Source of the DNA: Flaviaestuariibacter flavus
GTDB lineage: Bacteria > Bacteroidota > Bacteroidia > Chitinophagales > Chitinophagaceae
Direction: 5' to 3'
NCBI RefSeq assembly: GCF_004337505.1
Contig: NZ_SJZI01000011.1
Coordinates: forward strand, 32,233-96,232
Length of the DNA: 64,000 bases
Position numbers and translations under genes: made by a program
The notes under the pieces: model-generated
Seen by the model: only the letters and a program-made list of their open reading frames with translations
The model's database searches: none
What the model was told of the DNA's origin: nothing
Part shown: piece by piece, positions 54,139 to 63,932 of the stretch
Numbering within the stretch: the first letter of the stretch is position 1
Layout: each line of letters begins with the position of its first letter

Positions 54139-57100
54139 CTATTGTGATACCGGCGCTTGTTTCTGATACCCTTCGGAAAGTTGCTTTTCGATCAAAAGGT
54201 TCATGTGCATTTCCGCTTCAGCCTCGCTCCCATACGTGCTCACCTGAACCAGTCCGTTTGTTCCCGCCTTACCTTCCGTTATGCGCAATTGCCTTTGCTC
54301 CTGCGCAATTCGCCAGAACCGAAGCCCGTCAGCAGAGGTAAGTTCGGTAAAAGTTGGAGCTGCCTGGGGGCTCGCCTTCGTGGCCGCGGCCGGTGCAGGA
54401 TCGACCTCCAGTGCTTTCCCCTCCAGCCGACTTACGATTTTTTGCAGCACACTGTCCGGAGACTCGCACCAATCCTTGGCAAAAACGCTGACTACATCCC
54501 AGCCGAAGCTTTGCAGGATTGCCGGCCGTTGGAAATACTGCTCCACCAAGTCACGGTTCTGGTAATGGGCCTCGTCATCGATCAAGATTCCCATGCGGTA
54601 ATGGCTGGCCGCACCGCCCTTTCGCACGGCAAGCGAACATTTGAAGCTACTTTGCCCGACCGAAGCATCGACCAAATACCCCTTAGACTGGAGCGCCTGC
54701 CTGATCCCCTCGGCAACTTTTGACCACCCGGCAACTGTTTGGCTTTTCCGTCCTTCAGATAGCACGAGACTGTCCAAGATGGTCCTTGCCAGGCGAAGAT
54801 TTCCCGTGCTGACCATTTCAGCATAGTGCAGGAAACGCTTGAAATAGCTCGCGCCGTCGTTATGGTCGTTGGTGATGTGCTGGTGACGGATGCTGGCCAC
54901 AACAGCCATATGCTTCTTCGCCCGGCTGAAAATGACGTTCAGGCGCTTCTCGCCTCCTTTCTTGTTGATCGGACCGAAGTTCATGATCATTTTCCCGTTC
55001 GCATCGAAACCATAGCAAACGCTCATAATGATGATGTCGCGCTCATCGCCCTGAACGTTTTCCAGATTCTTTACGAAAAGCCCGGTGAACTGTCCGTCAT
55101 CTTTTCGGTTGATTGCCTTTTCCAGTGCTTCTTCAAAGGCCTTATCCGCCAGCGCCAGCTCGTCGATCGCCTCTTCGATGACACCTTGCTGCTCCTGGCT
55201 AAAGGCAACGATGCCGATACTATCCGGAGCACCATCGAGGAGCAACTTTCGAACCATCTGGGCAATATACCGGGCTTCGCTCCGGTTGCTGCGTGCCTCG
55301 TATACTCCTTGCGGGAGGTAATGATAGGTGATGCCACCTCCGAGCAGCGAACCGGCATTTCCGGCGCCCTCATCAGGCGACTTTACCTCAAGCAGCGGCT
55401 TTTCAATATTCTGGAAGGCCCGGTCCGGGATCGTCAGCAGTCCGGCTTCGTAAAAGGCATGGTTGGAATAGCTGATCAGTGTCTCATGGCGACTGCGGTA
55501 GTGCCAGCTCAGCATCGTACCATGCAACTTGCGGGCACCCTGTACCAGCAGGCTGTCCGCGTCGGAGCTCAATATTTCATCCTCCTTCTCCCCTTCGACG
55601 GACTCCAGGTCTTCCGGATCCTCGCCACGGGCATTGAAGAAATTACTTGGCGGCATCTGTTTATCGTCGCCGACGATGATGCTTTGCGGGGCACGGAACA
55701 AGGCGGGAATTCCCTCCTCGAGGGTGATCTGGCTTGCCTCGTCAAAAATGACCACATCGAAATAGGAAGTATCCAGCGGTAAGCTGTCGCTTACACTCAA
55801 AGGGCTCATTAGCCAAACCGGCTTGATATCCCGCAACACTTTCCCGTTGTCGCCCGAAGCAAGTTCCCGGATGCTTTTATGCCGGGTGGATTTGCCCATT
55901 TCATGCTCCAGCACACGGCGACCGTTGGCATATTCTTTTTTGAATACCTTTTGGTCAGGAGATAGCACCGTCACCGACGCATTGCTGATTTCGTAGTGGG
56001 CGAGAAAGGTTTGGCGCCTTTGGGCCCGGATAAAAGCACTATTCAGATCCAGGAGTTCACGGTAGGCCTTCTCGAGCTCGCGCACAGCATCTTGTAGCGT
56101 CGCCTGATTAGCCGCGGCAAAAGCGGTATTCTGCCGGTAGATCTCTTCAAGGGTACGTTTGGCCATTGCTGCTTGCGCCTGCACCGGTGTCAGCGGAAGG
56201 CGGCGCAACAGTTCCTGCAGACCAACTGGCAGCTCCGAAAACTTCCGCAGCGCTGGCAATAGATCCTTCAAGGCAGCTTTGTTCGCAAGGATGGTTGTCA
56301 GTTCGTCGTTGATCTGTTGGATCGTTTTCTGCCCCAAACCCGCCAGGCATTGCGCCAGCTGCACCTCGAGCTGTTGCAGCGGATTATTGAGCCTGCTCAG
56401 CGCCAGTACGAGCTCATTGGAGCGCGGATGGGCAAGGAGGAAATCTACCTCCTTATCGCCTTGCTTCTCGCGTAAAAGCCTAATCCCGCTATAAACCGAC
56501 TCGATATCATCCACGCGGTACTGACCCTGAAGCGATCTGCGGACAGCCTCCGCTTTGTCCTGCTCGCGGTACTCTTCCTGAAGCAGTTGAAGGATCTGGC
56601 TATAGGCTGGTTTTAGCTTATGGGCACTAAAATCATAGGATTGCTCCAGCTGCTTTTTCAAGCGGCGCCACGAACCATTGAAGATCCGCCAGAACGAGCG
56701 CTCGTACTTACTGGCTATTTCCAGGGCGCCGACCACTTCGTCTTTTCCGAATTTGTCACGCCATTTGCCGTTCTTCCGGGCCGCTTCCTCGTAACTGTTT
56801 TGCAGCGACCGGTATGCATCCAGCTCCGTTTCAAACTTTCTGGCTTCTGGTGTTGCCGGGTCAACCAGTCGCAGGTTGCCGGTTCGGGCCAGGTCTTCCA
56901 AAACAAGCGAATCCTCTATGAGGTTTTTCAGCTGCTGCAATTCAGTCGCGTGTTGCTGGGGAATGTTATTCTTTGCAACCACCTCCATCAGCCCGGCTAT
57001 CGCACTCAGGGCGCTTCCTGAGACACTTTCAAGCAAAGAAAACGGGTTGTCTGACTGAACCACCGTATGGGAAAGGTTCCGGAACGGGTGCTTTGCAAGA

Positions 57101-59532
57101 ACCGGCTCGGCGCCGCTCTTATCCAGGGCTTCGCTCAACTCGGAAACTACATGACCGAACCGGACCCAGCTTTGGTAATGCGGCAGACCATCGTCTTTCA
57201 ACACTCCATCCCCCGGTAAATGAGGCTTTAGCTCGATCAGCGTCTCGATCAGGCCTCGCACCGGAATGCCGGCGTCGGCAGGTACACCAGTGAGCGTATC
57301 GTGATAGTGCTTTAATACATCCACCTGTGCAAGCAGGCGGCGGAGCGTTTCGCTGCGGTGCGCCACGATAGAGGGCAGATCCATCTTGTTTTTGAGGAAA
57401 TCCTCGTAAACGGTTCGCAGGTCTTTGATGAACTCTTTTTTGTCGGCCTGACTGTCGTGGATGTAGCAGCACAGTTCGGAGAGCCCACTCTCCTGCAGAC
57501 GGTAATACACAACATCCAGCGCAGCTCGTTTCTCGCAAATAAAAAGGACCGTCTTGTTATTCGCCAAAAAGTCGGCGATCAGGTTGGTAATGGTCTGGCT
57601 TTTCCCGGTACCGGGAGGCCCCTGAATAATGTAGCTCTTTCCAGTTCTGGCCTGCAATACGGCTTTCGATTGCGTCGGATCGGCCGATACCACATGGTAC
57701 CATTCTGCCGGATCATTGACTACGGCCGCACCTTCGGCTTCTTTCGGGTGTTTGCTGAACAGATCCTCAAATACCTTATGATCAATCCCCTCCTCCGCAA
57801 CCAGGTTATAGTCGCGAACGAGACTCATTTTCTTATAGTTGAAATTGCCCAGAACGACATTGCAGACGTCAAAATCCCAGTGATAGGGATTCTCATCTCC
57901 GTCGGTAAGCTGAAAGGTGCTTTTTACCGCCTCGGCTGCGAAATTCGCGGCCGGTTGGGCCGGTGGAAGGTCTTTCAGTAGGAATTCGAGGGTGCTGAGC
58001 CGCGGTTCTACGCGCTGGCGGAACAGCTCCAGGCCCAAAGGCCGGTAGTTTTCCTCGCTGTAGCTGTATTCTACCTGATGAAACGCTGGTGTCCCTTTCT
58101 GTTTCAGGCGCTTGCGGTAATTATTAACCGTCTGCCGCGCCACGGTATGTACGATCTTGATCCGGGGTTTGTCGATATAACTAAGCTTTACTCCCTGTTT
58201 GGCCGCATCGATCTGGGCGCGGAGCAACTCGAAAAACTGCTCCATGCTCGTATCATCGAAATCAATGCTTTCCGGAAGAACGATGCCATAAAGGTCTTTC
58301 AGGTGGTTCGCCAAAACCGGGTTGATGATGGCGGCGTTGTCCTTGATTTTGAGGGTAAACCGCTCCTCTTTCAGAGACTTCTTCCGCTCCAGATCCACAG
58401 GCAGGAGCAGCAGCGGACTCTGGATCCGTTCTTTCGGGTTTTCCTTCAGGTTGTGCCAGTGCAGGAAAGCAACTACTAGTTTGAGCTGGCTAAAGCCGAA
58501 TTCCTTCTTATCATTTTCCGATTGGTGCCGGATCGCATTTAGCTGACTGTTGAGATAAGGATGGTCCTCAAATCGCAGGTATTTATTCAAGGCGAGATCG
58601 GACTGCTTGATAAGGAGTTTCGAGATCTCCTCATTCCACGTAAACAGCAACTGGGGGTTGATGGTTTGGTAATGTAATACCAGCGGAACGCTGCTTACTG
58701 TCAGGTTAACAAAGCGGGCATTAGGTTTATAATATAGCAGGCGGTTTCTCCGGCTCGTATCGAACAGACGGTTCCGGAGCTTGGAAAGGATGAATCCTTT
58801 CCGGTCTGCAGGCTTTGCGGCACTTAGGGCAGCCAGTTCCGAGAGATCCGAATTGCGCTGTGGATCGTAATCCCGGTAATTGCGAAGGCGCTGGATTACT
58901 TCTGCGAGGTCTACCGAGCGCTTCCGCCGGTCCAGCTCGGTCATCTCGGTTACCAATGCGCAAATGGTGGGATGCATCCTTGGATTAAGGCCGATTGGCT
59001 GCACCCGGAACGAAGCGAAGCGGTCCAGCTCTTCGCGGTTGTACAGGTTGAGTCCCATAACGACGCTCCCGAGGATTAAGCCAAGACAAAAAATGTCGGT
59101 ACGGGCATCATGATGCCCCAGCAACATCTCGTAACACTGGTAACCGGGCAGGTAGGCCGGGTGCGCCAATTTCTGACTCCGATCGCCTTGCACCTCCAGA
59201 TTGGCCACGTTACTGGTAATGGCCGACAGGTCCAGATCAACAAGTATCCGACCGGTGATCTCATACCCCTGTATGGCTTGCTCGTCGAGCAGCCTTTGCA
59301 CCGCTTCCAGCCCGGACGCCGGGGCATGGGTGAAGTTCTCGTCAATATCCAGGCGGCTATCGGTCAGGAAAACAGTGTCCGGTCGGTCAAAAGAGCCAAC
59401 CTGGCCGGCATCGTGGAAACTCAAAACTTCTTCGAAGAGTGGCAGCACGAATTCGACGACCTCGTCGGTGGAAAGGGGGCCGCGGGTAAAAGCGGATTGA
59501 AGAAATTGCTGAAATGTCGTAACGGGTGACAT
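54139..59532 (-). CDS. Giant kinase-like/DUF4011/SF1 helicase/PD-(D/E)XK nuclease/WGR protein
   Basis: An 1,797-residue protein. Residues ~120-215 resemble the C-lobe of protein kinases (YEMLLGHHDARTDIFCLGLIL), but the ATP-binding and HRD motifs are missing, so it is a pseudokinase-like domain. A DUF4011 region follows (KLRNRLFDTSRRNRLLYYKP). Then comes an SF1 helicase with Walker A GPPGTGKS near 637, DEAS near 1260, and motifs GDERDIIIMSVCYG near 1495 and RLNVIFSRAKKHMAVVAS near 1527. An MTES_1575/Vsr-like PD-(D/E)XK domain follows (GILIDDEAHYQNRDLVEQYF ... GWDVVSVFAKDW, ~1645-1680). A WGR-like domain ends the protein (RITEGKAGTNGLVQVSTYGS). The M48-type peptidase gene starts its operon 34 bp upstream. 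A DNA- or RNA-remodelling nuclease, probably for defence. Confidence 0.85.
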   Translation of the reverse strand: MSPVTTFQQFLQSAFTRGPLSTDEVVEFVLPLFEEVLSFHDAGQVGSFDRPDTVFLTDSRLDIDENFTHAPASGLEAVQRLLDEQAIQGYEITGRILVDLDLSAITSNVANLEVQGDRSQKLAHPAYLPGYQCYEMLLGHHDARTDIFCLGLILGSVVMGLNLYNREELDRFASFRVQPIGLNPRMHPTICALVTEMTELDRRKRSVDLAEVIQRLRNYRDYDPQRNSDLSELAALSAAKPADRKGFILSKLRNRLFDTSRRNRLLYYKPNARFVNLTVSSVPLVLHYQTINPQLLFTWNEEISKLLIKQSDLALNKYLRFEDHPYLNSQLNAIRHQSENDKKEFGFSQLKLVVAFLHWHNLKENPKERIQSPLLLLPVDLERKKSLKEERFTLKIKDNAAIINPVLANHLKDLYGIVLPESIDFDDTSMEQFFELLRAQIDAAKQGVKLSYIDKPRIKIVHTVARQTVNNYRKRLKQKGTPAFHQVEYSYSEENYRPLGLELFRQRVEPRLSTLEFLLKDLPPAQPAANFAAEAVKSTFQLTDGDENPYHWDFDVCNVVLGNFNYKKMSLVRDYNLVAEEGIDHKVFEDLFSKHPKEAEGAAVVNDPAEWYHVVSADPTQSKAVLQARTGKSYIIQGPPGTGKSQTITNLIADFLANNKTVLFICEKRAALDVVYYRLQESGLSELCCYIHDSQADKKEFIKDLRTVYEDFLKNKMDLPSIVAHRSETLRRLLAQVDVLKHYHDTLTGVPADAGIPVRGLIETLIELKPHLPGDGVLKDDGLPHYQSWVRFGHVVSELSEALDKSGAEPVLAKHPFRNLSHTVVQSDNPFSLLESVSGSALSAIAGLMEVVAKNNIPQQHATELQQLKNLIEDSLVLEDLARTGNLRLVDPATPEARKFETELDAYRSLQNSYEEAARKNGKWRDKFGKDEVVGALEIASKYERSFWRIFNGSWRRLKKQLEQSYDFSAHKLKPAYSQILQLLQEEYREQDKAEAVRRSLQGQYRVDDIESVYSGIRLLREKQGDKEVDFLLAHPRSNELVLALSRLNNPLQQLEVQLAQCLAGLGQKTIQQINDELTTILANKAALKDLLPALRKFSELPVGLQELLRRLPLTPVQAQAAMAKRTLEEIYRQNTAFAAANQATLQDAVRELEKAYRELLDLNSAFIRAQRRQTFLAHYEISNASVTVLSPDQKVFKKEYANGRRVLEHEMGKSTRHKSIRELASGDNGKVLRDIKPVWLMSPLSVSDSLPLDTSYFDVVIFDEASQITLEEGIPALFRAPQSIIVGDDKQMPPSNFFNARGEDPEDLESVEGEKEDEILSSDADSLLVQGARKLHGTMLSWHYRSRHETLISYSNHAFYEAGLLTIPDRAFQNIEKPLLEVKSPDEGAGNAGSLLGGGITYHYLPQGVYEARSNRSEARYIAQMVRKLLLDGAPDSIGIVAFSQEQQGVIEEAIDELALADKAFEEALEKAINRKDDGQFTGLFVKNLENVQGDERDIIIMSVCYGFDANGKMIMNFGPINKKGGEKRLNVIFSRAKKHMAVVASIRHQHITNDHNDGASYFKRFLHYAEMVSTGNLRLARTILDSLVLSEGRKSQTVAGWSKVAEGIRQALQSKGYLVDASVGQSSFKCSLAVRKGGAASHYRMGILIDDEAHYQNRDLVEQYFQRPAILQSFGWDVVSVFAKDWCESPDSVLQKIVSRLEGKALEVDPAPAAATKASPQAAPTFTELTSADGLRFWRIAQEQRQLRITEGKAGTNGLVQVSTYGSEAEAEMHMNLLIEKQLSEGYQKQAPVSQ

Positions 59533-59566
59533 GCGGAGTTAGTTGGTTGGTAAATAGATGGAAGGC

Positions 59567-60757
59567 TCAGGCCTCAACTGAAGGTTGCTGCTGGTAAGCT
59601 TTCAGGACATTCTTTCGCAGTGTGGCTACTTTCTTGTCCGTGAGCTTCTGCTCTTTTTTGACTGCTGCGGAAAAGGCTTCCTGAATTTTGAGGTCGTCAG
59701 CTAATTGGAAGGAGCGCCCAAGGCCGAGTTCTTCAACCTCCTTGTCTGCAGTGGCAAAGTCGTACAGCACATAGGCCAGGTAGTCTTTCAGGCTGGCGTG
59801 CAGTAGTTCCGTCGCTTGTCCGAGTATGACCGGATCAACCACCTCATCAACCTGCAGCTTTCCAAAATACTGGGCTGCAAGCGCCAGGACCGGTGGCGTG
59901 CGGAGCCGCTCCTCTCCCAAAACGCACAAAATCGTTTTTCGGGTGATTTCCGATATATGAAGCTGTTTGAAAAGATCAAGTTCGTCGATGCCCGCATGCC
60001 CCTCGATCATCTTCTGAATTTCCGGTTCCGCCCCCTGCCCCTTAGTCTGCCACAGTGCCAGCGCACGGGCCCGGATGAAGTTTTCCGGGTGAGACAAGCC
60101 CGATGTTTTGGTGAGGGCATCGTTTGCAAAGACCTCTTCGGACTGTTTTACAAAACTGTCGGCATTTACGGATTGCAAGCCGGTGGAAATCTTAACCAGT
60201 GAACTAATGATGGGGCGGTGGTCTTTTGTGGCCAGGCAGGCGCCCCGGTCGCAGAAGATCTCCGTATAGAGTTGAAAAAGCCGCGCCGTTTCGTAATGGG
60301 CCGGGGTCGCATCCGAGTGGGCGCCGATCGCGGTCACGATCCGGTCCACCACCTCGATGGCGCCTCCCTCCTGCCGGTACAGGAGTACGTGGCTCAACTC
60401 GTGGCCCAGAATGGCCAGTAGCTCTTCGGTCGAAAGGACCTCTATCAGCTTTCCGGTGAAGACAATATGTGCCTCCTCGTTTAAGTATACGATCGAGGCA
60501 TTCATTTCAGTAGCGTGCTCAGCCTGGTAAACGTATACCGGAATTGATAGTCCCAAAGCCTGTTTGGCTGTTTCCAGTTGCTGAAACAGGACGGGATGCC
60601 CAGCCTCGTCGAACTTGTACGTGCTCTTCAGCAGGTTTACTTTGAAATCCTGCAGCTGCTCTTTCTGATGCTTTGGGCTGGCGAAAAAGTTCCAGACGGG
60701 TTCATTTCTGCGGAAGTACTCAACGGCCATTTGGTGGTAGGCTAATGGGGATAGCAT
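59567..60757 (-). CDS. Cytosolic M48-type metallopeptidase, possibly with a TerB-like C-terminus
   Basis: A 396-residue protein with no signal peptide or membrane helix. The zinc motif is HELSH (His119, Glu120, His123). A TEIFCDRGACLA segment supplies the likely third ligand (Glu166) with Asp170, as in M48 peptidases. Because HtpX-type M48 enzymes are membrane-bound, a soluble form is unusual. The C-terminal ~110 residues are helical; LYDFATADKEVEELGLGRSF recalls TerB-like helical domains, a tentative comparison. It is the first gene of a minus-strand unit, followed after 34 bp by the giant helicase-nuclease. It may process or activate that partner or cleave a host or phage target. Confidence 0.8.
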   Translation of the reverse strand: MLSPLAYHQMAVEYFRRNEPVWNFFASPKHQKEQLQDFKVNLLKSTYKFDEAGHPVLFQQLETAKQALGLSIPVYVYQAEHATEMNASIVYLNEEAHIVFTGKLIEVLSTEELLAILGHELSHVLLYRQEGGAIEVVDRIVTAIGAHSDATPAHYETARLFQLYTEIFCDRGACLATKDHRPIISSLVKISTGLQSVNADSFVKQSEEVFANDALTKTSGLSHPENFIRARALALWQTKGQGAEPEIQKMIEGHAGIDELDLFKQLHISEITRKTILCVLGEERLRTPPVLALAAQYFGKLQVDEVVDPVILGQATELLHASLKDYLAYVLYDFATADKEVEELGLGRSFQLADDLKIQEAFSAAVKKEQKLTDKKVATLRKNVLKAYQQQPSVEA

Positions 60758-60993
60758 AACTACAGTTGATTTGAGGCATTAATATAGTGCATCGGGATGA
60801 AATTTGATGTCCAACACGCCAGAGCAATTTAGAATTGAAAAATCGCCTTTACGTGTTGCAGACTCTTAAAACAGAAAATCCCCCGTGATCTTCAGGTTTA
60901 CGCTCTTCTCCGGCGCTAATCCCATCCAATACATTGAAACAGGCATTCCTTAAAAATTGCCCTCTGCCATCACAAATATATTTGCCGAAAAAC

Positions 60994-62043
60994 ATGTCCA
61001 CCAAAACCTACCTGCTCCGGCCCTTATTCCGAGATTTTATTACGAAATCTGAAAAAGGGCAAAGAGAAAAGTATCCCGGAAAAAAGTTAACGAAAGGCAC
61101 CATTCGCCAATATGAATTCGTAGACCAGCTACTGGAAGAGTACGAAAATTTGGATGGGGCTCCCATCCGTCTCTTGGTTTACAAGGGAACATCAACCCGG
61201 ATACTTGGTCAGGAAAAACGGTATTGGCAACGATTTCTTCGGCAATTCCTTGACTTTTTGTATTCTCGTAAAAAGCATCACGATTCCTATGTCGCTGCCG
61301 TGTTGAAAACGATCAGGGCATGCATTAACTATATTATTCAAGACAAGCACTTACCAGTTGTAAGCTTTCATAAGTCGTTTAAGGTCAAGGCCCCGTCGAT
61401 CGAACCGGTAATCCTATCGCCGCAACAACTTCAATTCCTTATTCACGATCGTCCCTTTTCCGAACGCCTATCACCCCGATTAGCCCGTACAAAAGACCTT
61501 TTTGTTTTTGGCTGTACCGTTGGGCTACGCTATTCCGACTTAATGGCCTTGGAACGTAAGCATTTGATCCCAACTGATCAGGGATACAGCCTTAATATAA
61601 GGACGCAGAAAACCGGCACGCCTGTCCAAATTCCGCTGCCTCCATACCTGATTGATATAATCAAGCGCTATAAAAGCCCCAGAAACCGATACCTGCTGCC
61701 TCGCCTTTCCTCTACTAATGTGAACCTGCAGGTTAAGGAACTTTGCATTGAAGCTGGTTGGGACCATCCCCTACCTAAACTGCGTCACCGGCGAGGCAGG
61801 GTTGTAGAGCAGCGAACCGCAGATGGCGGCACGCAGACCTTTGCGGGACAAGTAACTGCACATACTATGCGCCGAACGGCAATAACCACCCTTCTCATCA
61901 TGGGGGTACCCGAACTGGCTGTACGTCGTATTTCAGGTCATGCCCCAGGGAGCAAGGAATTTTATAAGTACGTTGTCATTGCCCAGGATTACGTAAACCA
62001 GCACTTGACGCATGCCTTTTCTAAGCTCAGCAACCCGAACTAA
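60994..62043 (+). CDS. Tyrosine recombinase / phage-type integrase
   Basis: A 349-residue protein from the ATG at 60994; the longer frame begins with a TTG at 60934. The N-terminal core-binding helical domain ends near ACINYIIQDK. The catalytic domain shows GLRYSD (Arg ~176), HTMRRTAIT (His ~289, Arg ~292), ISGHAPGSKEFYKYV with the His/Tyr pair (Tyr ~324). It catalyses site-specific recombination of its own element. It is divergent from the M48 peptidase operon and is followed by the orphan RHS toxin. Its presence shows that the island holds more than one mobile element. Confidence 0.9.
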   Translation: MSTKTYLLRPLFRDFITKSEKGQREKYPGKKLTKGTIRQYEFVDQLLEEYENLDGAPIRLLVYKGTSTRILGQEKRYWQRFLRQFLDFLYSRKKHHDSYVAAVLKTIRACINYIIQDKHLPVVSFHKSFKVKAPSIEPVILSPQQLQFLIHDRPFSERLSPRLARTKDLFVFGCTVGLRYSDLMALERKHLIPTDQGYSLNIRTQKTGTPVQIPLPPYLIDIIKRYKSPRNRYLLPRLSSTNVNLQVKELCIEAGWDHPLPKLRHRRGRVVEQRTADGGTQTFAGQVTAHTMRRTAITTLLIMGVPELAVRRISGHAPGSKEFYKYVVIAQDYVNQHLTHAFSKLSNPN

Positions 62044-62146
62044 AACGTCGAAAAATGCGTATTTTGGCGAAATGGAGCGCCAATGACATCAACGTTATTC
62101 ACACTAAACCAACTATTTATGCAATAATTATTACTATCCATTTGGA

Positions 62147-63205
62147 ATGCAAATGCCAGGAAAGGCTTTTGCGGCTGGAACGAGCTACCGGTATGGGTTT
62201 AACGGAAAAGAAGAAGACCCAGAAATAGGAGTTCAGGACTATGGCGAGCGGATATATAATCCTCAAATTAGTCGATTCCTCTCGGTAGATCCAGTTACAT
62301 CGGAGTATCCGATGTTAACACCTTATCAATTTGCAAGTAACCGTCCCTTAGATGGGATTGATCTTGATGGGTTGGAATGGATGCCAGTCATTGGCTCTAA
62401 AGGTAACATAACAGATTACTCTTGGGCCGGATTTAACGCAGACGGGTCGGCTCCCAAAGGTTCAGTTGGTAACGCAACTCTCGTCAGAGGTAACGAGATA
62501 TATAGATATCAATCCTCACCGTTCTTCACCAATTCAGGAACGTTAAGTGTTGACAATGGATCTAACATTGTCAAAGCAGCTGTCTTATATAACGACGGAA
62601 CAGCAAAAATAAACTTTCAGGTTCTTGACGATGACGGCAGTATCCAAAGCGTAACAAACTCACAAGGAGTACAAGGAAATTACAAGGGAGCAACCGGTGC
62701 TCAAATCGGTACGGTTCTTAACCAAAAGTTTCTGGACATTTCAAAGCCAGACGACGCTCCAATTGAGAGTGACAATTTAGGATTGTTTGATTGGGTCGGT
62801 CCAGCTGAATTAAAATTGCTTGGTGGGGGAATTGCCGGTACTATTTTAAAGAAAGAAGTAGCAACTACACTCCTAAGAAACGTAGCGACCAAGAGAGAAA
62901 TAACACTAGCTCGGCGAGCTGGCGTTCGACAGGCATGGAGAGAGGAACGTGCACTCTTAGCTAGGACTGGTGACGGTACCCGTCGTTGGTCAATCAGAGA
63001 AAAGGTAGAATTGCTAAAAAATGGAAAAGTAAAAGGGTATGTCGGGCACCATACAAATAGTGTACATGATAACTCGCTGGCGATGGCGAAAAATCCTGAT
63101 AATGTTCAGTTTGTTAAAAAAGGTGCAGAGCACCTCAGGAAACACAATGGCAACTATGCCAACCCGACAAAAGGAAAGCTTCTCAACAGAAAAAAGGATG
63201 GCTAG
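62147..63205 (+). CDS. Orphan RHS C-terminal toxin cassette, HNH-like
   Basis: A 352-residue protein whose first ~80 residues are the end of an RHS core: MQMPGKAFAAGTSYRYGFNGKEEDPEIGVQDYGERIYNPQISRFLSVDP, then ANRPLDGIDLDGLEW-like. The reading frame upstream is closed by a stop just before the conserved YYPFGMQMPG motif, so the large N-terminal RHS body is missing. The C-terminal part is a polymorphic toxin domain; GYVGHHTNSVHDNSLAMAKNPDNVQF ... LRKHNGNYANPTKGKL resembles HNH/GH-E-type nucleases. It is followed by its probable immunity gene. Such orphan cassettes can recombine with a full-length RHS gene to swap toxins. Confidence 0.8.
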   Translation: MQMPGKAFAAGTSYRYGFNGKEEDPEIGVQDYGERIYNPQISRFLSVDPVTSEYPMLTPYQFASNRPLDGIDLDGLEWMPVIGSKGNITDYSWAGFNADGSAPKGSVGNATLVRGNEIYRYQSSPFFTNSGTLSVDNGSNIVKAAVLYNDGTAKINFQVLDDDGSIQSVTNSQGVQGNYKGATGAQIGTVLNQKFLDISKPDDAPIESDNLGLFDWVGPAELKLLGGGIAGTILKKEVATTLLRNVATKREITLARRAGVRQAWREERALLARTGDGTRRWSIREKVELLKNGKVKGYVGHHTNSVHDNSLAMAKNPDNVQFVKKGAEHLRKHNGNYANPTKGKLLNRKKDG

Positions 63206-63244
63206 AAAGGAGGATAGTGATTCCTGTTCTAAATTTATTGACTT

Positions 63245-63832
63245 ATGACTTTCATTGAACTGATTGAATCTTATGGCATCAACGGAACCAAGGTGCTGCC
63301 AGATGGAACACGTCTTATATCTCATGCTCCACATGTGGCGGAAGAAGCCTGGCTGCATTCAGTCTACCCACCGCTAAAAGAATCTGAGGCGATCGAGCTA
63401 GAACACGCTCTGGGACGTTCAATCCCAATTGCTTACAGGTCCTTTCTGTGCACGGTATCAAACGGATTGAAAGTTTTTTCTGGCTCACTGAGTCTAGATG
63501 GGCTTCGAAAAAGCGAAGGGCGGCGCATTGAGAACGCTTGGCAGCCATTTTCAATTATTACTTCAAACGTCGATGAAAGAGTTGATGACGCGATGAATGA
63601 AGATTTTTTTATTGGGGGATATGATTGGGATGGTTCATTAGTTTATCTGAAGTCGAGCGAAGAACGTGTATTTAGATGTTCGCGCGAGTCCGTTGAGCCA
63701 TTGAATACCTGGGAGAACTTTAAAACATACATAAATGAGGAATGTAATCGGCTCTCTCGTCTTTTCGATGCAAATGGCAAATTAATAGAAAGCGACTCAC
63801 CAACTTGTCCGATACCAGTTGCGGAGTCTTGA
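63245..63832 (+). CDS. SUKH (SMI1/KNR4)-family immunity protein
   Basis: A 195-residue protein with the SUKH start YPPLKESEAIELEHALGRSIPIAYRSFLCTVSNGLKVF near residue 38 and a DGLRKSEG turn. It starts 40 bp after the RHS toxin on the same strand, the usual toxin-immunity arrangement. It is expected to bind and block the nuclease toxin of the same cell. The C-terminal half is helical (NTWENFKTYINEECNRLSRLF). Confidence 0.8.
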   Translation: MTFIELIESYGINGTKVLPDGTRLISHAPHVAEEAWLHSVYPPLKESEAIELEHALGRSIPIAYRSFLCTVSNGLKVFSGSLSLDGLRKSEGRRIENAWQPFSIITSNVDERVDDAMNEDFFIGGYDWDGSLVYLKSSEERVFRCSRESVEPLNTWENFKTYINEECNRLSRLFDANGKLIESDSPTCPIPVAES

Positions 63833-63932
63833 TCAAATCGTAATAAATTTCCAATTCTCGGCGGAGAATTAGAGGGGGGCTTTGTCCAGGATCTATAAGA
63901 ACTCGCTTGGAATAGATTTTTTATAGAAAGCG

